34,327 nt of DNA from an uncultured Clostridia bacterium (GTDB taxonomy: Bacteria; Bacillota; Clostridia; Christensenellales; UBA1242). The notes below the pieces were generated by a model. The model was not told the origin of the DNA, made no database searches, and saw nothing but the letters and a program-made list of their open reading frames with translations. The stretch spans positions 1-34,327 of the forward strand of contig CALVOH010000003.1 in NCBI GenBank assembly GCA_944350225.1, read 5' to 3'. Made by a program: the position numbers and the translations under genes. Position 1 is the first letter of the stretch. Every line of letters starts with the position of its first letter. Below are positions 8,225-15,052 of this stretch, in pieces.

Positions 8225-8281
8225 ATGTTTTTAAATCTTAATAACAATAATAATAATTTTAAACATCACATGAGTTTGTGA
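8225..8281 (+). CDS. Asn-rich leader peptide of the gatCAB-aspS operon
   Basis: An 18-codon ORF encodes MFLNLNNNNNNFKHHMSL. Seven of 18 codons are Asn, six of them consecutive at 8240-8257. A GAGG site lies six bases upstream of the ATG, just after the predicted transcription start. The stop codon TGA (8279-8281) lies inside the strand that can form the antiterminator. The operon downstream makes Asn-tRNA, so shortage of Asn-tRNA would stall the ribosome on this run. The arrangement matches leader peptides of trp and his attenuators in enteric bacteria; the use of Asn codons here is my inference from the sequence. It is too small for standard ORF calling. Confidence 0.75.
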   Translation: MFLNLNNNNNNFKHHMSL

Positions 8282-8317
8282 ACTTTTGTTGTGTTGTTTA
8301 AATCACGGTTCACAAAC
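8266..8317 (+). promoter_or_regulatory. Protector and antiterminator structures of the Asn attenuator
   Basis: Segment 2, GTTTGTGAAC (8274-8283), is perfectly complementary over 10 bases to segment 3, GTTCACAAAC (8308-8317). Segment 3 forms the last three left-arm bases, the loop and the first three right-arm bases of the terminator, so the two structures exclude each other. Segment 2 can instead pair upstream: TCACA (8266-8270) with TGTGA (8277-8281). A ribosome stalled on the Asn run would cover 8266-8270 and free segment 2 to form the antiterminator. A ribosome at the stop codon would cover segment 2 and let the terminator form. Confidence 0.72.
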
Positions 8318-8329
8318 CGTGATTTTTTT
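8300..8329 (+). terminator. Attenuator terminator upstream of gatC
   Basis: An 11-bp stem (AAATCACGGTT with AACCGTGATTT) and a CACA loop are followed by a run of seven T counted from inside the right arm. It lies between the leader ORF and gatC, where a terminator can only act by preventing operon expression. Confidence 0.85.
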
Positions 8330-8413
8330 GTTTATATTGATTTGAATTTGATTTGTTTTGTTGTATACTTATAAAAATAGATAGTTTACTGATTAAAAGG
8401 AAAATATAAATTT
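8330..8413 (+). other. gatC leader end with a possible weak second promoter
   Basis: After the terminator comes AT-rich sequence with TTGAAT, a 16-base spacer and TATACT (8342-8369), which could be a weak internal promoter giving basal expression past the attenuator. An AAAAGG site lies rather far (about 13 bases) from the gatC ATG. No T-box motif is present. Confidence 0.3.
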
Positions 8414-8689
8414 ATGGATTTAAAAGAAATTCAGCATCTGGCAGAACTTTCAAAATTAGAGTTTTCAAAAGAAGAACTTGAAAACTTTGCTTTGGATTTT
8501 GCTAGCCTTGTCAGTCTTGCTGATAAAATTAAAAACGCAAATGTAAAAAGCAATCGAGTTTTAAGTAGTATCGACTTAAAAGATTTGCGTGAGGATGATG
8601 TAAAAGAAAGCTTGCCAACAAAAACTGTTCTTAAAAATGCACCAGTTGCGAAAAAAGATAGTTTTGTTGTGCCAAGAGTTGTGGAGTAG
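8414..8689 (+). CDS. gatC: Asp/Glu-tRNA amidotransferase subunit C
   Basis: GatC is the small subunit that wraps around GatA and GatB and stabilises the amidotransferase that turns Asp-tRNA(Asn) into Asn-tRNA(Asn), or Glu-tRNA(Gln) into Gln-tRNA(Gln). The 91-residue protein shows the family pattern: an N-terminal LAELSKLEFSKEEL helix pair, a middle linker, and a C-terminal segment ending KKDSFVVPRVVE. It is first in a tight four-gene operon. The ribosome-binding site of gatA (GGAG) lies in its final codons, and gatA starts five bases after its stop. Confidence 0.95.
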   Translation: MDLKEIQHLAELSKLEFSKEELENFALDFASLVSLADKIKNANVKSNRVLSSIDLKDLREDDVKESLPTKTVLKNAPVAKKDSFVVPRVVE

Positions 8690-8694
8690 AAAAC

Positions 8695-10116
8695 ATGGAA
8701 ATTACTAAACTTTCTGCAATAGAATTAAGAGATGAAATATTAAAAAGAAATCTTTCATGCTATGAAGTAGCAAAAGCATTTATTGACAATATAAAAAAAT
8801 ATGAGAGTTACAATGCTGTTTTGGAAATCTTTGATGACGCATTACAAAACGCAAAAGTAATGGACAAAAAAATTGCCGAAGGCTTTAATGGAAAACTCGC
8901 CGGCATGCCTGTTATAATAAAAGACAACATACTTTATCAAGACAAAATATGTAGCTGTGGTTCAAACTTTTTGAAAAACTATAAGGCAGAATACAATTCA
9001 ACTGTTGTAAAAAAATTAATTGATGAGGGAGCAATCATTCTTGGAAGAGCAAACATGGACGAATTTGCTATGGGTAGTTCAACAGAAAACTCCGCTTTTG
9101 GTATAACTCACAATCCTATCGCTTTTGACCGTGTGCCAGGTGGTTCGTCTGGCGGTAGCGCGTGTGCTGTTGCACTTGACATGTGCCCTATTTCTTTAGG
9201 CACAGAAACAGGAGGAAGTGTTAGACAACCAGCAAGCTATTGTGGTATTTACGGATTAAAACCTACCTATGGCAGAATTTCCAGATATGGAGTGGTCGCT
9301 TTTGCTAGTTCTCTTGACCAAGTCGGCATTTTTTCGAAAACGATTGAGGACAATGCTTTGATGTTAGAAGTTTTAGCTGGATATGACGAAAACGACGAAA
9401 CGAGCGCAAAAGTCAAAGTTGATAATTATACAAATCTTGATGATGCAATCAAGACAAAAATTGGTGTGCCTATTGAAATATTAAACATGACAAAAGGACT
9501 AGAATGCGAAAAGAACTTTAAAAACTTTATCGAATTTTTAAAACAACTAAATTTGGAAATTGTCCCTGTTTCAATTAAAAACATCGAGCTGGCATTAGCG
9601 ACTTATTATATTCTCGCTCCTGCTGAGGCGACAAGCAATTTGGCAAGATTTGATGGTGTAAAATACACTTCACGTAGCTTAGCTGCAAAAAACCTACAAG
9701 AGATTTACAAACAGAGCCGAAGCCAAGGTTTTGGCAAAGAAGTGAAAAGAAGAATTATGCTGGGAAACTATGTGCTGTCTTCTGGATATTATGATGCATA
9801 CTACAACAAAGCTAAAAGTGTGCAAGGATTGCTGATCGAACAATGCAATGAAGCTTTTAAAAAGTGTGATGTTTTAGTTATGCCTACAACTTTAGGCGAA
9901 GCTTACAAAATTGGAAGTAAACCTAGTGACCCTGTTGAAACCTACAAAGAAGATGTTTTCACGGTTACCGCAAATATCGTAGGCTCTCCTTCCCTTTCCA
10001 TACCTTTTGGGAAGGGCAAAAACAACTTACCTCTTGGAATACAACTATTTGGCAAAAAGTTTGATGAAAAAACGATTTACAGTTTAGCAAAATTTATACA
10101 AAACAACATAAAATAG
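8695..10116 (+). CDS. gatA: Asp/Glu-tRNA amidotransferase subunit A
   Basis: GatA is the amidase-signature subunit; it releases ammonia from glutamine (or asparagine) and sends it to GatB. The Ser-cisSer-Lys triad is complete: Lys76 in IIKDNI, Ser151 in PGGSSGGS and nucleophile Ser175 in TETGGSVRQPAS. At 473 residues the length is normal. It overlaps functionally with gatC through a shared ribosome-binding site and precedes gatB by ten bases. Nothing unusual is seen. Confidence 0.97.
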   Translation: MEITKLSAIELRDEILKRNLSCYEVAKAFIDNIKKYESYNAVLEIFDDALQNAKVMDKKIAEGFNGKLAGMPVIIKDNILYQDKICSCGSNFLKNYKAEYNSTVVKKLIDEGAIILGRANMDEFAMGSSTENSAFGITHNPIAFDRVPGGSSGGSACAVALDMCPISLGTETGGSVRQPASYCGIYGLKPTYGRISRYGVVAFASSLDQVGIFSKTIEDNALMLEVLAGYDENDETSAKVKVDNYTNLDDAIKTKIGVPIEILNMTKGLECEKNFKNFIEFLKQLNLEIVPVSIKNIELALATYYILAPAEATSNLARFDGVKYTSRSLAAKNLQEIYKQSRSQGFGKEVKRRIMLGNYVLSSGYYDAYYNKAKSVQGLLIEQCNEAFKKCDVLVMPTTLGEAYKIGSKPSDPVETYKEDVFTVTANIVGSPSLSIPFGKGKNNLPLGIQLFGKKFDEKTIYSLAKFIQNNIK

Positions 10117-10126
10117 GAGTCTTTTT

Positions 10127-11542
10127 ATGCAATATGACGTCATTATAGGTCTAGAAGTTCATGCAGAATTAAAAACGAAAAGCAAATGCTTTTGTTCGTG
10201 CAAAAACGAATATGGCTCATCACCAAACAGTAACTGTTGCCCGGTGTGTGTGGGCTTGCCTGGGGCTTTGCCTATCCTTAATAAATACGCCGTAGAACAA
10301 ACTATAAAGGCAGGGCTAGCACTTGGCTTTGAAATCAATAAAACTGCTATATTTGAACGAAAAAATTATTTTTATCCAGATCTCGCAAAAGCTTATCAAA
10401 TCAGCCAATTAGAAAAGCCTATTTGCATAAATGGACATTTAAAGGTTTTTGACAAGCAAATTCCAATTAATAGAATACACCTTGAGGAAGACGCGGGAAA
10501 GCTTGTACATGAAGGAAAGGAAACTTTTGTCGACTACAATCGTGGTGGTGTTCCACTTATCGAACTAGTAACGGACGCTTTAAAAGAACCTCATATGGAA
10601 ACAGCTGATGAGGCGATTGAGTTTTTAACTAAATTAAGACAAATTTACGTCTACGCTGGAATTGCAGACTGCGAACTAGAAAAAGGTCAAATGCGTGCAG
10701 ACGTAAACATTTCACTTAAACCAAAGGGTAGCGATAAATATGGTACAAAAGTTGAAATGAAAAATCTTATGGGTTTTAAATCTATTTATAGTGCTATAAA
10801 TTATGAAATTGCAAGACAAAAAGAAATTCTCGACGATGGTGGTGTGGTAGAACAAGAAACTCGAAAGTGGGATTTTGACAAAGGCGAAAGTTATACAATG
10901 CGCACAAAAGAAAACGCAGAAGATTACAGATATTTTCCTGATCCAGACTTGCTTGCTGTAAACATAAGCAATGAAGACATTGAAAGAATAAGAAAGCAGT
11001 TGCCTCCTCTTCCAGACGAGATTAAGGAAAAATATATCACACAATACGGGCTTAGCGAATATGACACAGACGTCATCTTGGCAGACAAGAAAATAGCAGA
11101 TTTCTATGAAGAATGCATTCTTGAATACGACAAGCCAAAAACAGTAGCAAACTGGTTTACAACCGAAATCCTTGCTAGAATCAAAGGAGGCGCTGGACTT
11201 GGCATCTCAAAAGAAAATCTCGTTTGGATTATACGTGCCGTTGACGATAAAAAAATTCAGCGTCTTACAGCAAAGGAATTTTTGGCTGACATCTGGAGCA
11301 AAAACGTCGATGCAGAAGCAGAAGCAAAAAAACGTGGAATAATGGCAGACTTATCTTCCGACTTTGTATTCAGCATTTTAGACAAGGTTTTACAAGAGAA
11401 AAATGAAGTCGTGACGCAATATAAAAACGAAAAAGATGAAAAGATTTTAAACTTTTTGGTAGGACAAGTCATGAAAGAAACAAAAGGCAAAGCCAATGCC
11501 CAAGAAGTTAAAGAAAAACTAAAAGAAAAATTAAGTGATTAA
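10127..11542 (+). CDS. gatB: Asp/Glu-tRNA amidotransferase subunit B
   Basis: GatB binds the mischarged tRNA, phosphorylates the Asp or Glu side chain with ATP and transfers ammonia from GatA. The N-terminus has the hallmark IGLEVHAEL and two Cys-rich sites (CFCSC and CCPVC) for zinc, followed by GLPGALP. The middle has the kinase-like cradle (EDAGKL, NRGGVPLIELVT, ADVNISL) and the C-terminus a YqeY-like helical tail. The length of 471 is normal. aspS starts ten bases after its stop, which supports coupling of AspRS and the amidotransferase. Confidence 0.97.
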   Translation: MQYDVIIGLEVHAELKTKSKCFCSCKNEYGSSPNSNCCPVCVGLPGALPILNKYAVEQTIKAGLALGFEINKTAIFERKNYFYPDLAKAYQISQLEKPICINGHLKVFDKQIPINRIHLEEDAGKLVHEGKETFVDYNRGGVPLIELVTDALKEPHMETADEAIEFLTKLRQIYVYAGIADCELEKGQMRADVNISLKPKGSDKYGTKVEMKNLMGFKSIYSAINYEIARQKEILDDGGVVEQETRKWDFDKGESYTMRTKENAEDYRYFPDPDLLAVNISNEDIERIRKQLPPLPDEIKEKYITQYGLSEYDTDVILADKKIADFYEECILEYDKPKTVANWFTTEILARIKGGAGLGISKENLVWIIRAVDDKKIQRLTAKEFLADIWSKNVDAEAEAKKRGIMADLSSDFVFSILDKVLQEKNEVVTQYKNEKDEKILNFLVGQVMKETKGKANAQEVKEKLKEKLSD

Positions 11543-11552
11543 GGAGAAAGTT

Positions 11553-13286
11553 ATGTATAGAAACATGATGCTTGATAAAGTTGATGAAAAGCTTATTGGC
11601 AAATCCGTCAAACTCGCTGGTTGGGTAAACACAATACGTGATCACGGTGGAATAGTTTTCATCGATCTTAGAGACAAAACAGGAGTCGTTCAGCTTAAAA
11701 CCAATGACGACAGCCTTCTCTCCTCTCTGACAAGAGAAAGCGTCATCAGCGTAACAGGAAAAGTCGTTTTGAGAAGTCATGACACAGTCAACCTCTCAAT
11801 CAAGTCTGGAAAAGTGGAAGTTGAAATCGACGATATGAGAGTTTTGTCTAAATCGAGAGCGATGTTGCCTTTTGATGTTAAGGACAGTATGAAAACAAAT
11901 GAAGAAGTCCGTTTAAAATATCGTTATCTTGATTTAAGAAACGACAAAATGCAGTCGATGTTAAAACTAAGAGCAGACGTTGCTTTTGACACACGGCTGA
12001 TTATGAGAGAACTTGGATTTACAGAAGTCGCAACACCTATTTTAACCGTTCCAAGTCCAGAAGGCGCACGCGATTATCTAGTTCCTAGTCGTGTTCATAA
12101 AGGAAAGTTTTACGCACTACCACAAGCCCCTCAGCAATTTAAACAACTTTTAATGTGCGGTGGCGTTGACAAATACTTTCAAATAGCTCCTTGCTTTCGA
12201 GATGAAGACCCAAGAGCTGATAGATTGACTGGCGACTTTTATCAAATAGACATGGAAATGAGTTTTGCTACACAAGATGATGTTTTGTCCACCGTTGAAA
12301 CTTTGGTAGAAAAATTATTCTCTAAACACAGCAAATTCCCTTTTAATAAAGGGCCATTTAAAAGATATGCTTACAAAGAAGCGATGACAAAGTTCGGAAC
12401 AGACAAGCCTGATTTAAGAAACCCAATTGTTATGGTGGGGCTTGAAGACGTCTTTGCAAACACAACCTTTTCAGCTTTTAAAAATCGAACCGTAGAAGGC
12501 TTTTCCGTAAACGCTAGCGCACAACCTCGTAGCTTTTTTGATAGACTCCAAAAGCTTATGCTTGATGAGGGCGCTGAGGGACTTGCATGGGTTAGAGTTC
12601 AAGAAGATGGAACTCTTAAAGGACCTATCGTTAAATTTATCTCGAAAGACGAATGCGACAACTTGATCAAAAAAACAAATGCCAAAATTGGTGATGACAT
12701 CTTTGTCATTGCAGACGCAAATCCAAAAACTTGTTACAAACTTGCAGGAATGCTTCGCAATGAGGTTGGCGAGAAACTCAATCTAATTGACAAAAATAGA
12801 ATAGAGTTTTGTTGGATAGTAGATTTTCCAATGTTCGAACTAAGCGACGAAGGTAAAATAGAATTTTGCCACAACCCATTCAATATGCCAAAAGCAACAT
12901 TGGAAGATTTGAAAACAAAAGATCCATTGACTATTGAGGCATATCAATACGATCTGGTCGCAAATGGATATGAAGTGGCATCAGGCGCAGTTAGAAACAC
13001 AGATAAAGACGTCATGATCAAACTCTTCGAAATCGTCGGATATGGCGAAGAAGAAATTCAAAGACGGTTTGGCGCACTTTACACCGCGTTTCAATACGGC
13101 GCACCTCCTCATGCAGGTGTTGCGCCTGGATTTGAAAGACTGCTTATGCTTATGCTTGGAATAACAAACATACGCGACGTAGTGCCTTTCCCTATGAATA
13201 GCAGAGCGCAAGATTTGCTTATGGGTGGTCCAATCGAAGCAGATGAAAAACAACTTCGTGAACTGCATATAAAATTAAGGCAATAA
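11553..13286 (+). CDS. aspS: Aspartyl-tRNA synthetase, likely non-discriminating
   Basis: AspRS charges tRNA-Asp with Asp; non-discriminating forms also charge tRNA-Asn, giving the substrate of GatCAB. The 577-residue protein has the N-terminal anticodon-binding OB fold, the class II core (RDEDPRADR motif 2; GFERLLML motif 3) and the bacterial GAD insertion. Residue 31 is His in IRDHGG; discriminating enzymes such as those of E. coli and B. subtilis usually have Leu here, and His31 is one of the residues known to relax tRNA choice in Pseudomonas AspRS. Together with the gat genes in the same operon this suggests the indirect Asn route. The start at 11553 has a GGAGA site; an upstream in-frame ATG at 11535 would overlap gatB. 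Confidence 0.96.
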   Translation: MYRNMMLDKVDEKLIGKSVKLAGWVNTIRDHGGIVFIDLRDKTGVVQLKTNDDSLLSSLTRESVISVTGKVVLRSHDTVNLSIKSGKVEVEIDDMRVLSKSRAMLPFDVKDSMKTNEEVRLKYRYLDLRNDKMQSMLKLRADVAFDTRLIMRELGFTEVATPILTVPSPEGARDYLVPSRVHKGKFYALPQAPQQFKQLLMCGGVDKYFQIAPCFRDEDPRADRLTGDFYQIDMEMSFATQDDVLSTVETLVEKLFSKHSKFPFNKGPFKRYAYKEAMTKFGTDKPDLRNPIVMVGLEDVFANTTFSAFKNRTVEGFSVNASAQPRSFFDRLQKLMLDEGAEGLAWVRVQEDGTLKGPIVKFISKDECDNLIKKTNAKIGDDIFVIADANPKTCYKLAGMLRNEVGEKLNLIDKNRIEFCWIVDFPMFELSDEGKIEFCHNPFNMPKATLEDLKTKDPLTIEAYQYDLVANGYEVASGAVRNTDKDVMIKLFEIVGYGEEEIQRRFGALYTAFQYGAPPHAGVAPGFERLLMLMLGITNIRDVVPFPMNSRAQDLLMGGPIEADEKQLRELHIKLRQ

Positions 13287-13300
13287 ATAATTTTGTTTAT

Positions 13301-13332
13301 AAAAAGAAAGTCAAACAGACTTTCTTTTTTTT
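13301..13332 (+). terminator. Terminator of the gatCAB-aspS operon
   Basis: Perfect 12-base arms with GTC/GAC at the loop end and an AAACA loop are followed by more T. It lies 14 bases after the aspS stop. Confidence 0.85.
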
Positions 13333-13426
13333 GTTTGAAAAGCTAATTTTATCACAAATATAATTTTTATCTTGAATGCTTTTTATTTCCTACAATCTTT
13401 ATTTTTAATTATTGCATATGCTACGC

Positions 13427-13455
13427 TTGACAAAAACATAAAAATTTTTCATACT
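13427..13455 (+). promoter_or_regulatory. Promoter placed for a leaderless transcript
   Basis: A perfect TTGACA, a 17-base spacer and CATACT (4 of 6) are followed by exactly six bases and then the ATG of the SH3-like gene. No ribosome-binding site is present. Confidence 0.55.
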
Positions 13456-13461
13456 AATCAT

Positions 13462-14052
13462 ATGAATAGTTTTTTACTCGCTTTAGCAATGATTTTTACC
13501 TTTTCGAGTAACTTTGTTGCGGGACAAAGTGTTTTTGTTATACCAAACAACGCCTCATTATATAGTGAGCCAAATTTTCAAAGCGAAGTGCTAATAGAAC
13601 TAGAAAAAGGCACAAATCTTGAAATACTGACGGAAGAGGAAAACGGATTTTTGTATGTTAATTATAATAATACACAAGGATATATTTATTACGAATTTGT
13701 TGGAAAAACCTTAGATGAACAAGAAAAGGTTTTGTCTTATAATGCTACCGTATTGAACAACACAACTGTCTATTCCCTAACATCAAATGAAAAAATATGT
13801 GATTTGGAAAAAGGAAAAAGGGTTTTCCTATATCAAGGTTATGACAAAGACAAAGATATGCTTGCTGTTCAATTTGAAAATGAGGGAGAGATCTTGTTCG
13901 GTTTAATTCGTATTGAAGACGTTAAGCCAGACGGTGTAAACACAGCACTTATAGTCGCCATATCTGCAATAGTAGCTGTCGTAAGCATAATAATAATACT
14001 ACTAGGAATAACAAATAAAAAACGGCACAAAAAGTTGAAAAAGCAGACTTGA
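13462..14052 (+). CDS. Membrane-anchored SH3-like (SH3b) envelope protein
   Basis: The 196-residue protein has an N-terminal hydrophobic signal or anchor (about residues 3-20) and an SH3b-like domain (pattern ASLYSEPNFQSEVLIELEKG, then a W-less GFLYVNY and a GYIYYEFV strand). A second, weaker copy starts near TTVYSLTSNEK, and a C-terminal membrane helix (about 160-182) is followed by a basic tail. The extracellular SH3b repeats would bind cell wall or peptide. The start at 13462 keeps the signal sequence at the N-terminus; an upstream in-frame ATG would add 30 residues and lies before the promoter. There is no Shine-Dalgarno site. The function is unknown. Confidence 0.7.
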   Translation: MNSFLLALAMIFTFSSNFVAGQSVFVIPNNASLYSEPNFQSEVLIELEKGTNLEILTEEENGFLYVNYNNTQGYIYYEFVGKTLDEQEKVLSYNATVLNNTTVYSLTSNEKICDLEKGKRVFLYQGYDKDKDMLAVQFENEGEILFGLIRIEDVKPDGVNTALIVAISAIVAVVSIIIILLGITNKKRHKKLKKQT

Positions 14053-14058
14053 CATGCT

Positions 14059-14087
14059 AAACTCCTCTCAAAAAAGGAGTTTTTTTT
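14059..14087 (+). terminator. Terminator overlapping the next gene's ribosome-binding site
   Basis: AAACTCC and GGAGTTT form a 7-bp stem with a 10-base loop and run into eight T. The right arm is also the GGAG ribosome-binding site of the next gene, whose ATG follows the T-run directly. Read-through RNA would hide that site in the hairpin. Confidence 0.7.
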
Positions 14088-14681
14088 ATGAATGAAATTG
14101 ACAAACTGAAAGAGGAAACCGAAAAGATAAGAAGAGACCTTTGGGCCTTGTCGAATAGATCCAGCACTGGTTCTTCTACTGCTGGACTAGAACAATTAGA
14201 AACGAAAATTACCTCAATTGAAAATGCACTATCAAATTTTAACTCTCGCCTTACATTCGTCGAAAACAAAACAAAAGATCCTGTAAAAACAATCATTTTT
14301 GACATGAATAGTGATGACAGCTCATTAAATTATGGCTTTACAAATGGAATGGTCCCAGAACAATCTATTGCAAGAGAAGATTTGTCAAGTTTTAAATATT
14401 TTAAATTTTATATAGTCAGTGGCGAAAGTGAATGCGTTTTAAAGGTAGATTTACCATCGGCCGACGCACAACCTTACAGCATTAATCACACATTTGCCCA
14501 AAACTCTCGAGGCTTTTTAACTGTTTTTATAGAATTTTCCGCAGATTTAAGCACTATCACCTTCACTGATATGGTCTATCTTTTATATGCAGGAAATTCC
14601 GGGACACCTGCTACGATCGTATGGAACGACACTACCTTATCGTCATACGGTCATATAAAAAAAATAGAAGCTTTTTCGTAA
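14088..14681 (+). CDS. Protein with N-terminal coiled coil, unknown function
   Basis: The 197-residue product starts with a predicted coiled coil (about residues 1-15 and again 25-62, with heptads around KITSIENALSNF), split by a Ser/Gly/Thr linker. The remaining ~130 residues look beta-rich, with no signal peptide and no membrane segment. Coiled coil plus beta domain is seen in phage tail or adhesin-type proteins, but I recognise no family and nothing phage-like surrounds it. GGAG supports the start, although that site is part of the upstream terminator hairpin. Confidence 0.6.
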   Translation: MNEIDKLKEETEKIRRDLWALSNRSSTGSSTAGLEQLETKITSIENALSNFNSRLTFVENKTKDPVKTIIFDMNSDDSSLNYGFTNGMVPEQSIAREDLSSFKYFKFYIVSGESECVLKVDLPSADAQPYSINHTFAQNSRGFLTVFIEFSADLSTITFTDMVYLLYAGNSGTPATIVWNDTTLSSYGHIKKIEAFS

Positions 14682-14684
14682 TCA

Positions 14685-14719
14685 ATAAAAAAATGACCTT
14701 GATTTATTACAAGGTCATT
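14685..14719 (-). terminator. Terminator enclosing a stop codon
   Basis: Ten-base arms AATGACCTTG and CAAGGTCATT surround an 8-base loop, followed on the minus strand by a run of T. The left arm encodes the last residues of the minus-strand membrane protein, and its stop codon sits in the loop. On the plus strand no T-run follows, so it mainly serves the minus-strand gene. Confidence 0.8.
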
Positions 14720-15012
14720 GTTCCACTCGCAAATAAATAAATTAAATAGGTTAAAAATCCTAAGGCGAAAATCACTGCAAATGCTTTAACGGCACCAGAC
14801 CACGCTCTTGAATATTTTGTAGCAAATGGTCGCGACGATGTAAAAAGAATTGCAGAACCTAATCCTAAAATCGCCAAGACTGCCATATTTATGTTTATTA
14901 AATCCAAAAAATACAAAATCAACATTGCAACAAGCGTGGCAGACAAAACAATCCCCAATATTTGTGATAATTGAACATCTTCTTTTTCGTTTTTTGTGTA
15001 ATCCATTCTCAT
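14707..15012 (-). CDS. Small membrane protein with three helices
   Basis: The 101-residue protein has a charged N-terminal tail and three hydrophobic segments (about residues 17-36, 40-58 and 74-95). No family is recognised. It is expressed from a perfect consensus promoter whose -10 box ends six bases before the ATG, and there is no ribosome-binding site, so it is the best candidate in this window for a leaderless mRNA. A second ATG two codons later is possible. It lies downstream of, and in the same direction as, spo0A, but has its own promoter. Confidence 0.7.
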   Translation of the reverse strand: MRMDYTKNEKEDVQLSQILGIVLSATLVAMLILYFLDLININMAVLAILGLGSAILFTSSRPFATKYSRAWSGAVKAFAVIFALGFLTYLIYLFASGTMTL

Positions 15013-15018
15013 ATTAAA

Positions 15019-15047
15019 ATTATAAAATTTTTAGACCATCATGTCAA
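15019..15047 (-). promoter_or_regulatory. Perfect consensus promoter placed for a leaderless transcript
   Basis: On the minus strand perfect TTGACA and TATAAT are separated by exactly 17 bases. The ATG begins after six more bases (TTTAAT). The -35 box lies immediately after the stop codon of spo0A. Confidence 0.85.
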
Positions 15048-15052
15048 CTGTT

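Noticed and set aside
8170-8413. T-box riboswitch upstream of gatC
   Set aside because: No T-box consensus (TGGNACCGCG) or stem I features are present. The region is short and is fully explained by leader ORF, antiterminator and terminator.
14088-14681. Phage tail fibre assignment for the coiled-coil protein
   Set aside because: A coiled coil plus beta-rich domain is not specific, and no phage genes lie nearby.
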